From Syncephalis fuscata (Eukaryota > Zoopagomycota > Zoopagomycetes > Zoopagales > Piptocephalidaceae): a stretch of DNA of 64,000 nt. The stretch spans positions 434,001-498,000 of the forward strand of contig JAHLTZ010000008.1 in assembly GCA_025786725.1 (NCBI GenBank), in the 5' to 3' direction. The notes beneath the pieces were generated by a model. It worked only from the letters and a program-made list of their open reading frames with translations. It was not told the origin of the DNA and did no database searches. Position numbers and translations under genes: made by a program. Positions within the stretch are counted from its first letter, which is position 1. Every line of letters starts with the position of its first letter. This document shows, piece by piece, positions 34,278-46,686 of this stretch.

Positions 34278-37200
34278 TCCACAATTTCCTTTTTAGGATA
34301 ATGAAAATTACGCTTCAAACGAAATTTTTTTGCGTGATGTATATTTTCTTTATCTGCGTAACAGAACATTATCTGTTTGTTCCAATACACTTTTCTCTCT
34401 CCATTCATTGCGCTATATACACTATAGCTTTGATGTCGTTTTACATGCTTTCTTACCGTACATTTATCATTCTATACATCACTCTATACTCGTATAGCCT
34501 TGCTCTATCCAAAAATATGTTTATTTCTGTTCTAGCTTTATTATTTATAAATGTCGACTAATGTCGCTCATTCACTCATGCATATATGCTTAGTAGCTAT
34601 ACCACTGCTATTCATACTTTTTACTTTATATATTCGTTTCATTCTGTATCGTTCTGTCATATGATAGCCATGCGCTACTCAAAACTGCTGTTTATTTGGC
34701 GCTAGGTCTATTGGTTGTAAAGCTCAGCTCATTCCTTTCTTATCTCTCATTGGTCCATATACACTGCAGCAGTTACTTTCCTGTCTATACACTTTAGCGT
34801 GTCTACTCGTCTTATTGCGTAGTGCTTTGTTTTCTAATAAACGTGCGCAGTTTGTTACAGTGGTTCACTTGTTAGTAGCTTTATTTGTTGTAAGATCTGC
34901 CGCTTGTCGTTCATCTCTACTTTCATTCAGTCTATTCAGCATGGCCTTCTTCTATGCTGTTGAATATTTGTAAATAGCAAGCTACAGTTGTTGCAGCGGC
35001 TACATAGCCTTTTGTGGTATATAAACATGCTTGTTAATTGGGTCGAGGTTTTTATTACGCCGTCAGCTATTGCTACACGCCGCTACAAATCATTAAACTG
35101 TATTGTATATTGTATATTCTGGTAAATCCGTGTTTTGTTTATTTTGAAGTTACAAGGATTATTCAATCGACAGCTTTTGTTGGTGGTTAATTTAGACTGT
35201 CAGCTTATTTATGGCGTAATATGCCAATAACGGCTAGATCAGCGACCACTTCTATACAATACGCGGCACTGCTCAATTAAATTTGTATACAAGCGCTGAA
35301 AATTGGATTTATGACTGGAGGATGTTGAATTTGATTTAGCGCTATTAAGTACAGCTGACCGGTGTAACAGCTTTGCTTCAGCAATGTCGGTTGATATTAG
35401 TTCAAATATGCGGCGACAGCATTATTGAAAAGCTGCATTGCTTCTGCGAAAAATGAAGCCATAATATTAATGGATATACACTAGACAACCAATCTATTGC
35501 GCAAAGCTTTGTTCCAAGTGGATGCAATAACATCCACTGATTCAGAAATACGTGCATTTGTTAATGAATGATATAGAATAGACAATTAATCAGAATTAAA
35601 GTACATTGAATACTAGATATTCCGTATACATCCATTGACGACTGATGCTATTAAGCTTGAGGATACACGTAAGAAATGCTAGTTACCTTGTAGCTATGAT
35701 CTATTCTGTTTCCGTTCATTCTATACTAATACACAGAGTGATAATTATTTAGAACCAATGTCAGTATTTGTGGCATTGATGCGTAAAGGTATCATTTTAT
35801 TTCATCATCGATTAGCGTCACATGCACACAGCATATTACGTTGTATTCAGTAGCTGATCGCTTATGTTGTTGTTCTACCTGGCGTAATCGATTATGTAAT
35901 TTCGACGATATATCTGATGGATTTGCACTGCTTATTGCAGTCTACAACTGGGAATTGGTAGTATTGATGAGCTGTTGTTGATTTGTAAGTAAACAGAACA
36001 AAGTAAAATGTTCCGTTGAATTAAGCATATTCAAAAGAAGGCAACAAGATTGGGACGGCTTCTTAGTATTAAAGCCGATGTGATGGGTAAATTGATTAAA
36101 CGGTGCAATAAACGAGTCGACAGTGAAATTGGCTCATACCTTGGCAATAACCAAAACATGTATGAGTATATTTAGCATATAGATATGATAGTGATACTTT
36201 GACATAGATCATTCGATTAATGTATTGCAGACTATAGAGCATTACAAAAAGACTATTGTGCATGTACATGGCAACTATTTTGGTACAGATCGATATTGAG
36301 CTAATACAGCTATTTAAAGTTTCCAACGATGTTATGACAAAGTTAATAGTTTTGATGCTGGAATAGTGCCAATGAACGTTATTACAGAGCGCTATATAAT
36401 GAATATGTATCGATTATAACATATAAACAACTACATTACTAACACGGATAATTGTATAATATATATATATATAAGCATTAATAAACAATCAAGCAGCCGT
36501 CAATGGTCAGTAGTGAACATGAAAACATTAAATTACTGTTGCCATCAACGTATAGCCAGCTGTATTAGTTAGCTGGCAATGGCAACATTGTAATATTGCT
36601 CATGATTACTATAGAAATTAGCATTATTCTATTGACAAGATCGTATTGTTAATATCTATCTAATAGTAGAAATTATAGCAACGCTATTAGCAAATGGACA
36701 ACTAAGCACCATGCATTTTTCAATATATATATATATAGCTGGCCAAACGCTATTAATCCATGTTGTTTACCGACTAGCTGGTTGCATAGTATTTACGGAT
36801 ACCTGCTGATTAGCTGTATCAACTGATTAACAATAGCCAATATAATAGTATAGCAATATTCTGTTAAGCAATATGCTAGTAATCGCGCGTCAACACCGAT
36901 AAAGTATGGATATTTGATTATTTCCATAGCCGGCTATAGGTTAATAGACATGTAACATGGGTATCAGTTAATCATATGGCTACATTAGTGCTATCTGTTA
37001 TTGTGTATTGCTGGTTACTGGTCGACAGTTAGTGTTGAATATACTGCGTGCATCATTGGCATGATATAGCTACCGATACTAACAGTTAGTGAGCGCTATT
37101 TATACAGCTTACTACCATTGTAAACCAATGCTATGTATTGCAGTGCAACAACTAGGAATTGGCAAAATAGTTGCTATTTGTATTGCCAACGACAGTGGTG

Positions 37201-38361
37201 AGCTGTGTTTAATAAATGCCACAATTGAAATTACTGTTGAAGATTACCGATCGTCAATATAAACATGTATACTAATGCTGGCTATTGAGAATTGTCATGC
37301 CAGTTGTTACTGGGTAATTGGCGACACAAGTAGTAAACCTAGTGTTGGTACTTGCCAATTTGAAACATATCTACAAATAACATGGACAGTTAACGTCTGC
37401 TCGTTTAGCAAGTGGCAGCATAATATGCACTGTTACTAACTGATGACTATGCATAAGATTTGCTTTTGTATACCAGCAACAGTATGGTGTGCGCACCAAT
37501 GGACAATACTATACCAATGGCTGTTATTGTTATACACTCCACTACATAATTGTATACGGTATGTAGCCAAAATCGCCATTGTCTGTATAACACATTCACA
37601 GCCATTAACATTGTCAGTACTATTACGGATGACTGATAGCATCTGTATAGTTGCCAGTGGCAATGCCACATAACATGATCTACCAATGATGCCGGTTATA
37701 CTTAATACACGCCACCACCAATGCTAATAAAACAACCAATGTACATGATTAGCATACCGTTCACAGCACGTGTGGCTGACGGTGTACCATTGCGTGCTAT
37801 TGTGCTATTACACACATACTGTAGCTATATACAATACCAATCATTAATATATTTATTAATTATATCATGTCACCGACGCTGTTGGTTGGCCGACATAACT
37901 AGCAAATCGACGGCAATTGTTAACGGTCAATTATGGCTACAGGGATTGATACTGTCAAGTTGCAATTGGCTATCTATTAAGCAATCGATACATTTTTTAA
38001 TTAGTATTTGTGTGGGCTTTTATTGTCAAAATAACAAAAAAAGGACTATTATAGCCTTTATTAATTAACTTTACCAATTCTTGATTCTATCAATCATACA
38101 GCTAGAAATACGTAATAGCATCTACTATAACCGCATGGCGTTGACGCATTGGCGCATATAACTGACATATGTTGGAAAAATCGTGAAAAGGCACCACAAA
38201 TAGAAATGGCAATATTAGCATTAAATATTAACAATATTTAATATATATTGGCCGTCGGCACGTATTTTGATTACAATCAACCATAATGACGCTACTATTT
38301 ATTTTGTAATTATAGCATAGAATCAATCGCTGGTGTTGCATGCGTACTAACATGCGTTTCA

Positions 38362-38405
38362 ACAGCTGTATGTTGCTGTATGCTGCTGTATGTTGCTGTA
38401 TGTTG
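38362..38405 (+). repeat. TGTATGTTGC decanucleotide-type repeat
   Basis: About four consecutive units of GCTGTATGTT with one substitution. Confidence 0.6.
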
Positions 38406-38959
38406 CTTAACTATACTGCTTATTAATACAGTAGCTAATATGTGCAGCTTGCTGGCGTGTATTGACATTGATCGCCGCTGATGTCAGTTGAATATTACCA
38501 CCAACATTGCAACTATAACGAGCGGTGGTTGTCGTACTTATACTCGCTGATAGACATTGCCATTGCTGTTGCCTTCTTGTATCGTTGAATGTGTGTGTAT
38601 ATGGAGGTCAACTATTTGACATGATGCTTATATCATAGTGCTGATTCCCATTGTAATGCCATGCCTAACCTGATTATAGGTAGTAGCAAATACAGCTACT
38701 TTTTTATAAACGCTTTAACATTTAGCATTCTTTAACTAAATAAATATGCTATAAATCAACATTAGTATAGTGTCTAGTAGCTTTGTTATGCCATTCAATT
38801 ATTTGAATTGTACTATACTGCTAGTATACTAAAAATAGTTACATTCTATAAAGCTACACCCACACTGGTCATTTTAATAATAGCAATAGTGGTTCGTTTG
38901 ATTGGTTTAATTGTGTTAAGCCTAGTATAATAATATTAAACAATTTGCTGATGATCTAG

Positions 38960-39250
38960 TATGATTTGAAAGATAAATGGCTAAATTTAACAACATCCAA
39001 TCTATTGGGCATGAAACTGTGTGGTGGATGGCATTAGCCATTAAAATACTCGTCATTATAGATTTAGTATTTAGTATGCATATGCCTTCTATCCACCCAT
39101 ATCATTACTATTCTGTATTTATTAAGTCATATATCGATCGATCATATAATAAGCACAACCCATTTACAGCAGGTATTTTATTGCCGCTAGCTTTATTGCT
39201 ATAGGTTCAATTTATTGTACTTACTTAATCGTCTATGTATATCTTCACTA
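38960..39250 (+). repeat. Miniature inverted-repeat element, copy C (left half)
   Basis: Left-end consensus with substitutions: AAATGGCTAAATTTAACAAC, TCTATTGGGCATGAAACTG, GATTTAGTATTTAGTATGCA. No right inverted end is seen. Confidence 0.55.
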
Positions 39251-39811
39251 TTATTTTATCCATTGATTCTATTCTAAACTATACTCATCATGTCTTATTG
39301 ATAAAACTCGTTTATTTGTTACTCGCCGTATTGTTTGTATATTTTACTTGATTGCTTGTGCAATACGCATACTATACCTTTATTGCCATTATTTTACACT
39401 TTATTTGACCATTCATTTGAATCTATACTATTCCATATTATAACACGGCAAGGAAGAAGGCTTGTGATCTTGTTAAAAGCTAGTATTATTTGAAAACAAA
39501 ACACAGTGCATGAATGCAAACAGCAACACTAACACTGCATACCTAAATATCTATGTAAAAATAACAGTTGATTAAATGGTAAGTAGTTTGAAGTAAAAAT
39601 AAGCAAGTATTTATTACATAGCAGCGCCAGTTGTCTTACCATAGTAAACAGCCGATTATAAAAGCGTACATGGCTATTTGTGCTACACCGTCTTTGTCCG
39701 CACAATAATGCATAGTTTAATAAAACATAACAATGCTTACCTGTAGCTTCAAAGAAACGGTAAATGCTTCAGATGTAGACTGATAAGACATAGTCAGAGA
39801 CTGTCAAGGCA

Positions 39812-40076
39812 GAATGGCGGAATGGCAGAATGGTAGTGGCAGGACGGTGGACTGGCAAAACGGTGAGATGGTGGAATACCACTGTTCTGCCATCACCAGT
39901 CCACCGTTCCGCCACCATCAGTCCACCGTTCTGCCACCACCAGTCCACCGTTCTGCCATCACCATTTTAGCGTTCTGCCACCACCATTTTAGCGTTCTGC
40001 CACCACCATTTCACCGTTCTGCCACCGCCATTTCACCGTTCTGCCACCACCATTTTGCCACCACCATTTTACTGTT
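39812..40076 (+). repeat. 22-bp minisatellite with an inverted arm
   Basis: About seven tandem units of roughly AGTCCACCGTTCTGCCACCACC from 39898, the later units changing AGTCC to ATTTT or ATTTC. The preceding 39812-39875 holds the same motif in inverse orientation (GGCAGAATGG, GGACGGTGGACTGG), so the transcript or single strand could fold into a long hairpin. Much more GC-rich than the surroundings. Confidence 0.85.
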
Positions 40077-40189
40077 GAACATTTGAACCGTTGAGCCGTT
40101 CGACTCACTTCCACCACTTTTGACTCCACTCTCTTTTCATTCCTTTTAGTGAACATAAAATTAAAGTACCTGACATCTGGGTCCAAAAT

Positions 40190-40250
40190 ACCATCATCAT
40201 AGATTTATTATCCAGTATGCATATATTTTTAATCCAACAATATCATTAAG
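40190..40250 (+). repeat. Miniature element, copy D (fragment)
   Basis: CATCATAGATTTATTATCCA followed by GTATGCATATAT, identical to the sub-terminal part of the family. Confidence 0.5.
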
Positions 40251-40409
40251 ATGTATCTTTACATCCTACTCTTAGTCAATGACAGGTTGAACACTTATAT
40301 TTATTATGCATTTCAATCAGCTTCACTCAGTCCGCTCAGTGCGTTATAGCTTTATTATAGTTATTTTTATTATTAATAACTGTTTATTACAATTATTAAC
40401 CATTTAATG

Positions 40410-41000
40410 TGATTTGTGTCAAATGGCTACTTTTGATATTCGCGCAACTGGCCTGCACATTTGTTCTATTGAACATGGGGACGGGTGGTGAGTTTTATTA
40501 ACGATCAAATCATCACATTTGGTGTGATTTGGTGGTTAAATGGCTATTTTGATTATTTACGCGTTTGAACTAAACATTCAACCTATTGAACATGGAGCTG
40601 GGTGGTGAGCGACATCAAAGTTTAAAACACTTGTCATTATAGATTTATTATTCAGTATGCATATATCTCTATCTACCTACACCACTCCCTTTTATTCCGC
40701 ACTTCTATGTATCATTCTACGACATACTGGACACATTCTGTTCATTAAGCACACCAGCACACTCTACTCATTCCCTCCTTGCGTTATATGCACTATAGTT
40801 TGACATTGTTTTATATGTCATTTTACACTCGCCCATCTATGCTCAATCCAAAACTGGTTTTATTTTTGTTCTAGCGTTATTATTAACAACTGTCGACTAA
40901 TGTCGCTCATTGATCATGCATATATGCTCAGTAACTATACCACTGCTGTCCATACTTTTTACTTTGTATATTCGTTTTATTATCTAGTAAATACGCGCTA
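40410..41000 (+). repeat. Miniature element, copy E with duplicated left end
   Basis: Two successive left ends: GTCAAATGGCTA...TATTCGCGCAA...TCTATTGAACATGG...GGGTGGTGAG at about 40427-40495, then GGTTAAATGGCTATT...TTACGCG...CTATTGAACATGGAGC...GTGAGCGACATC at about 40530-40615. The internal family sequence follows to about 41000. Copy A carries the same double end in the opposite orientation, so this is a shared sub-family structure. Confidence 0.6.
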
Positions 41001-41862
41001 GCTATTACCGTTGTCTGTTTGGTTTTAGCACCACTATTAGAAAAGTTCACGCAAGTTGCTTATCTGCTCATGCATATATGCTCGATAGCTTTAACAAAGC
41101 TAGTTGTCTTTTAACTAGCATAGCTGATAGCTGTTATGCTATTTTACCGTACAGTTACTATGCGCCATCAATAACTACTGCCAGCTTGACGCCAGCTTTA
41201 ATATTGACAAGTTTGACTCGTTCCGCTTAGTCATTCCTTCTCAAGGCGCACTATAGCTTAATGCTGCTACTCACACAATTACTTTTGGTATTTTATTTGC
41301 TCCATATTATTGTATGCTTAATGGCTATGCTTTATTTGCAGAAGCTATACGTTTCTTGTTAGCTGTTTGTTGCAAAGTTTAGCTCTGAGCACTTCTTTTA
41401 CTCTTTGCACACAAACGCGCAAGTAGAATAGCCTTCTTACACTGCTAGTGCTCTTTTTGCTGTTTTCCAGTGCTGATATGTTGCAATGGTATCGAACGGG
41501 TCAGCGATGAACTGGTATAAGCTATTATACCAAATAAAGCTTGTTATTACAAAATAGATATTCGCTATGGGTGTTATGTATACGTGCTTTAAAAGTGTCG
41601 TATAGCTTATTGCAGGGTAATCATGTATTGCGCTATAGCTACTTGAGCATAAGGACAAAGTGTACGTATATTTACCATGTGGCCGTAGACAGTGCTGGCT
41701 ACTCTATTCGACACAGTTAAAAGCAATAATAAACTTGGCCAAAAACAATTGCTTTAAAGATTTTATTAGATGGATTGCATTAGTATTCAACATATAAGCC
41801 ATTGGTATTTACTGTAGCTACAAGCTTGAAACTGGTCCCATTTAGCTACTTTGCGTGCCGCC

Positions 41863-43257
41863 TAAATGATCGGCATTGTTTGAAATAAAGCCATAGCTGA
41901 TATTGCCAAATAGACAGATTTACTTGCTATGCTACATGTAAAGTTTAGCATATATCATTTTTACGCTTAATCGGTTAAGCCGTGTAATCTAGATTTAATC
42001 CATCAGCTTATCGCGTTGTAAAGAGCTTGCCAATATTAATGTTCAGACAATATAATGACAGCAATAAAGACTCTTTTGCAATAAGTGTACAAGAAAACAC
42101 ACGGTTTACTACATATTACACTAATAGTTACATGTACTGAAGATTCTACTGGAATGGTTGTAGCTGCTTATACGGAAGACTAAGAGCAATTACGTAGTAC
42201 ATTGGTCATAGACGGTTTTAGACGACTCATGTTTTATTACGACATTTTCCACAACTATCACAATACATAAGCTGGCTTTACCGCTCCTCCGAACCAACAT
42301 TGTATCTTTATCTTCTCTTTCTACTCTTTACCACTCAATATACGCTACACTCATTCGTTCTTACTGTCCTTTGTTGTTCAATATGCTTTACGCTCGCTAG
42401 ACGTCTAATGATTACAAGATCACTGCTGGTTGCTGCTATACATACTAAGATAAGTAGCTGTCATGTGTGGTGTAATGCAATTGGCCTTTTACTATGTGAG
42501 CATTTGTAGATATATAGCCAACTAGACGCTATATGATTTTGTGGCCTGTATTTCAGTGTGCTGCAAACGGTGCTAGATTGCACATAGTTGACTGACCTTT
42601 TTTAGTAGTAAATATGAAGTTTGCTATGAGCTTGTTCGTTTGGTTGCATTGATAAGTATTTGGGTGTAAGTGCAGCATCAGATTTCTACTTGTCTGTTTT
42701 TGAATTGAACTGGGTATGGCGATAGAATCGGGTGTTGTTTTTTACAGCGTTTGTTAGTGGGACTCCGCATGAAATTGCATAGGATTTATACAATACAACG
42801 TATACAAACTGCCTCCATGATTGTGCGCGAGAAAGCTAGCCAAAACGCAGTTGTTGGTATAGTTTTATGAACGTGATAGATGCTGGGGTCTTGATCGGGG
42901 GGGAATTCCCCCTGCTCCGTGTTATTACGGATCATAGCTATTAAAGATGGCTGTTCCAGTGCTCTATCACTGTAACTACGCGGGCAAGCAGCATTGCACA
43001 GTCAAATCGCATGGCGGTATACTTATTTCTTTTTAAACCGATATAGATTCAAGAATGCTGCTGTTCAACAAGAATATGGCCGTAGTCTACTATTTATCTA
43101 CTTGGTTTGTATTATTCTATTTATATTTGTATTAAATAAAAATAAACTTTTTGTACATATCAAAATGTTATAATAGTTAATGTAATTACAGTTGGACTAT
43201 TTATTTGACAATCATTTCAGTGATTTATTTAGTTAATTGCTTTTTTTTATGTTATTA
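41863..43257 (+). repeat. 1.39-kb direct repeat, right copy
   Basis: Same orientation as 32888-34277, offset about 8975 bp. Differs at the palindrome (GGGGGGGAATTCCCCC near 42897-42912), in a longer T run near the end, and at scattered positions. Confidence 0.9.
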
Positions 43258-43289
43258 CTACGTTAATATTAAACAATTTATTAACAGTT

Positions 43290-43520
43290 TAAAGTAATTT
43301 AGAGGGTCAAATGACTATATTTAATCACATTCCCGCAACTGAATTAGTCATTTGTTTTGTTAAACACACAATTGGATGGCGATTAAGATTAGTCATAAAA
43401 CCATCATTATCATGCACACGTATATCCACCATCTATCCATATCACCATCAGTGCATATTCTTTATAATCTGTGTCGTTTTTATGCTTATTCATGCTTATT
43501 CTATTTAGAATTGTTATTTG
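43290..43520 (+). repeat. Miniature element, copy F (diverged)
   Basis: GTCAAATGACTATATTTAAT at the outer end, then diverged equivalents of the sub-terminal blocks (CCATCATTATCATGCACACG, TATATCCACCATCTATCCAT). It begins directly after the right 1.39-kb repeat. Confidence 0.4.
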
Positions 43521-43968
43521 TTTTACACTGAGTTTATTCTTTATAAACTTCGACATATTTCACAGTGTAAACTCATCAAGTTAAATATGAAACTGGTTTC
43601 ACTTAGAAAAATTCGTCATTATGCCAATAACATTTACATTCCTTGACGTTGCGGCGACTTTACCATTAATTACAACGCCGATCAATTAACTAGTTCGTGA
43701 CAAGCGGTATTTGATAATACTTACAAGCTTGTCTAGCCTTTTTTGGTACTTAGCCCCGTTTTTATGTAGCTTCGATGCATACTTTAATTATAAATAATAC
43801 CAACATACATTGCATTCCAATAGTCATACGCAATCGTGTAACCGTTTTACTATGAATAGAATAAACTAAGCCACAATTGTGCAAAGCCCTTTTCTTTTTA
43901 CATTATTGTTTATTACTGCTCATTTTTTTGTCACGTTGCAATTCTAGCGCAGTCATTTTTTATCAGTC

Positions 43969-46021
43969 ATGCCTTTGAACACACAGAATGAACGTTTGTG
44001 GAATAACTACGATGTTTTGATGCATCTGTTTTGCTATCTTGAATACAAGGATGTAGTACGCTTGGTCATTACCTGTCGAATTATTTATCGACAAATTGTT
44101 GATTGGCCTGGCTATTGGAAACGACAATATAGGCTAAAGTTTTGCCTAAGCGATCGACGTGAACAGGAGTGGCTTGCCTGGTACAGCTGGTATATTCATA
44201 CTATAGTAAAAGCCAAGAATACTACGACCGACGTAAATAAACAAAAACGAAAACGAAAACGCTCATCATCATCTATTACTGCACCTGTTAATAACAATGA
44301 TGATAAACATGTATCGCCTTTCAACGATTTGTCATTTATTCCTGATTTTACTGCCAGTCAGTGGTTTTATGTTTATTATCGTCGTCTACAAAATGACCGT
44401 AATGTTATGGAAGGACAATTTACCACACGGATGTGCCAATTGCCGTTTGATAACCACATTCAACTAGAGCTCGCTAATGTAAACTATTGGAACGCATTGG
44501 CATGTAACAAGGACGCAATGACACTATGGTTAATTAAGCATGATGTTTTACAAAAGGACAACGAAGATAACAGTATAACAATGACTTGCAATGAACTATC
44601 TATTCCTTTACCACCATCTTTATTTGATGGCAAAATTCAAATCCATTTTGTTTATGGAACACATCGGTTCGCCATGGCTGATGTTACTGTAAGCACATAT
44701 GATGATGTAAAATATATAAATGTTGGCGACAAAATAGGTAAATAGTAATTATTAATGCTGGCAATTATATATTGACTAATTAATGTTATCAATAATAGTG
44801 AATATCGACGATTTTGAAGCGCAGCACATTAACGAAACTGGATCTAAAGTTTTTGCTGCTTCTAATGAACAATCTACTAGCTCATCGGTTAATGTGCTTT
44901 TAAAGAGACGAGAATGTTCATGGAGAACAGCAACTATAGTATGGCCTATTGCCGATAGTTCACCACCTAGAATCATCAACCTTCGATGCAAACATAAAAA
45001 CAACCAAAAAGAACCAAAATTGCCTGATATCTACAACGACTGGATGCTAGTACATGCCAACTATACAAAAAGTTCATGTCAAACGTTTAATTTGTTTGAT
45101 TTGGATGGCAATAAATGGATAAAAGGACCAGTATTACCTAGTTATAACTCAGGTGCTTGTATTCAATTTGCGTCCCGTAGTCAATGTCAATTTTTGATGT
45201 GGACACCAGTAAACGACTTTGTAAAAAGTGACATTGATCTTACGCCCACTACCATTGAAGAGTCAGGAGCCGTTGATAATAAAAATCAATCAACGTATAT
45301 TCAGTGGGAGTTACATGGCACTCAAGAAGGCCAAACTCAGTGCAAGAAAACGCTATCTGGTCAATTTACTGTTTTAAAATTTCCAGGCTGCAACATTAAA
45401 GCACAAATGTATACAACCAACCTTTGTCTAGTCGTTGTATATCATACATTTAATTTTTTTTCTCAAAATCTACTATTAATGTTTGCACTTGGATCATTTG
45501 GTGAAAATGATTCGACACAAACATTATTCGACACGATAGATTATAGCCAATCGATGCCAATCAGTAGTTCCGCCCAAGGACGTATTCTATGGAGCCGGCC
45601 CATAAATGATGATGTAATTACGGGTTTATACAGCAAGAAGTTGGTTACTGTTCAAATTTTTAATGCAATCGAAGTGCTCAATGCTCAAGATGGAACTCTA
45701 TTGCGCTCAATTACTTGCCCATCCCACGTAAATTTTACACCATTCCTTGGGTCATTATGCGCGATGGTTGATAAACAAAATGGACCAAGTTGGTTTGTTG
45801 ACATGCATACTGGTTGTACTTACAAGGGACCAGCATGTCTTATTAGAAGAAAGAAGGAGGACGCCAAAGAAAATAGACTTTCACGCTCCATTAATGCAGT
45901 GCCAGCACCATGTTCATTTTCTGGTATACAGGTTGGGAGTCTTGAGTGCCATACTTCAAGTTCCATTATTGGCCGAATCAACGTAGATTCCGAAGTTTCG
46001 TACGAAGTACATAGTCTATAA
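43969..46021 (+). CDS. F-box protein, otherwise unrecognised
   Basis: Exons 43969-44737 and 44799-46021 (intron 61 nt) encode 663 residues. An F-box-like domain occupies about residues 12-56 (YDVLMHLFCYLEYKDVVRLV, ITCRIIYRQIVDW), with the usual Leu/Val spacing and a Trp-rich end, so a Skp1/SCF adaptor role is likely. A Lys/Arg-rich run (KQKRKRKRSSSS) could be a nuclear signal. The remaining 500 residues have repeated short hydrophobic strand-like segments and could form a propeller-like substrate receptor, but I see no WD or Kelch signature. ATG 43969 is preceded by a T-rich leader. No frame breaks. Confidence 0.75.
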
Positions 46022-46069
46022 ATAAAATTTATTTTTATTTTTATAAACAATTCATTAATAAGTTATTAA

Positions 46070-46530
46070 ACATTTAATACCATCCAATCTATTGAACATG
46101 ATGATGGGTGGAGTGACATTAATCGTCAAACACTCATCATTGTAGATTTATTATTAGTATGCATATATCCACCATTTACTTATATCGCTCCCATTCTGTA
46201 TCATTTCTTGCTCGCATAGTCTTGCTCTATTCAAAACTATTTTTATTTTGTTTTAGCTTTATTATTAATAAATTCAACTCATTCAATTCATTCATTTAGC
46301 AAGCTATATGTAATTAAAACATATAACAATAGAATGTATCCAGTATAGTATAGAATAATACATAGCATTATAGATGTATATTGTTAACGATACAAGAAAA
46401 TAGAATATATATATGCATACTAAATAATAAATCTGTAATGATGAGTATTGATAATTAATGTCATTTATCACCCAGTTCCATGTTCAATAGAACAATTGTT
46501 TAATTTGATTGCGCAAATATTATAAATCTT
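46070..46530. mobile_element. Miniature inverted-repeat element, copy G (complete)
   Basis: Left end 46080-46160 (TCTATTGAACATGATGATGG, GTGACATTAAT, TAGATTTATTATTAGTATGC) and inverted right end 46410-46525 (ATGCATACTAAATAATAAAT, CATGTTCAATAGAAC). The interior is shorter than in copy B. It starts about 50 bp after the F-box stop codon and may supply its terminator region. Confidence 0.65.
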
Positions 46531-46686
46531 TATAAAAGGTATTGTTTTATTCTCAAATCAAACTACAAAATACTCATCACTTTAGCAAAAATGTAAGTTG
46601 ATGTATTATGGATATCGTGAATATTGGTCCACTACATTCTCTTAGTATTATCAAGCTATATACTTGATACCAATACAAATTTGCTA

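Larger units (their letters stand above)
34278..41862. other. Gene-poor 7.6-kb block between the two direct repeats
   Basis: No intact gene. About 34400-34680 resembles 40740-41000 (internal sequence of the miniature-element family, for example AATGTCGCTCATT and CATGCATATATGCT in both). About 35300-36430 contains broken coding-like stretches on the plus strand (for example SIKADVMGKLIKRCNKRVDS) that I cannot assign. AT dinucleotide runs occur near 36461 and 36729. A short repeat (TGTTGCTGTA units) lies at 38362-38405. Miniature elements and a minisatellite near the right end are listed separately. Confidence 0.6.

Noticed and set aside
37436-37686. Overlapping open frames on both strands
   Set aside because: Both frames are rich in Cys, Tyr and Ile as expected from random AT-rich sequence; no motif.
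32888-43257. Intact LTR retrotransposon
   Set aside because: Paired direct repeats suggested it, but ends are not TG...CA, no gag-pol reading frames remain, and no primer-binding site or polypurine tract is seen beside the repeats.
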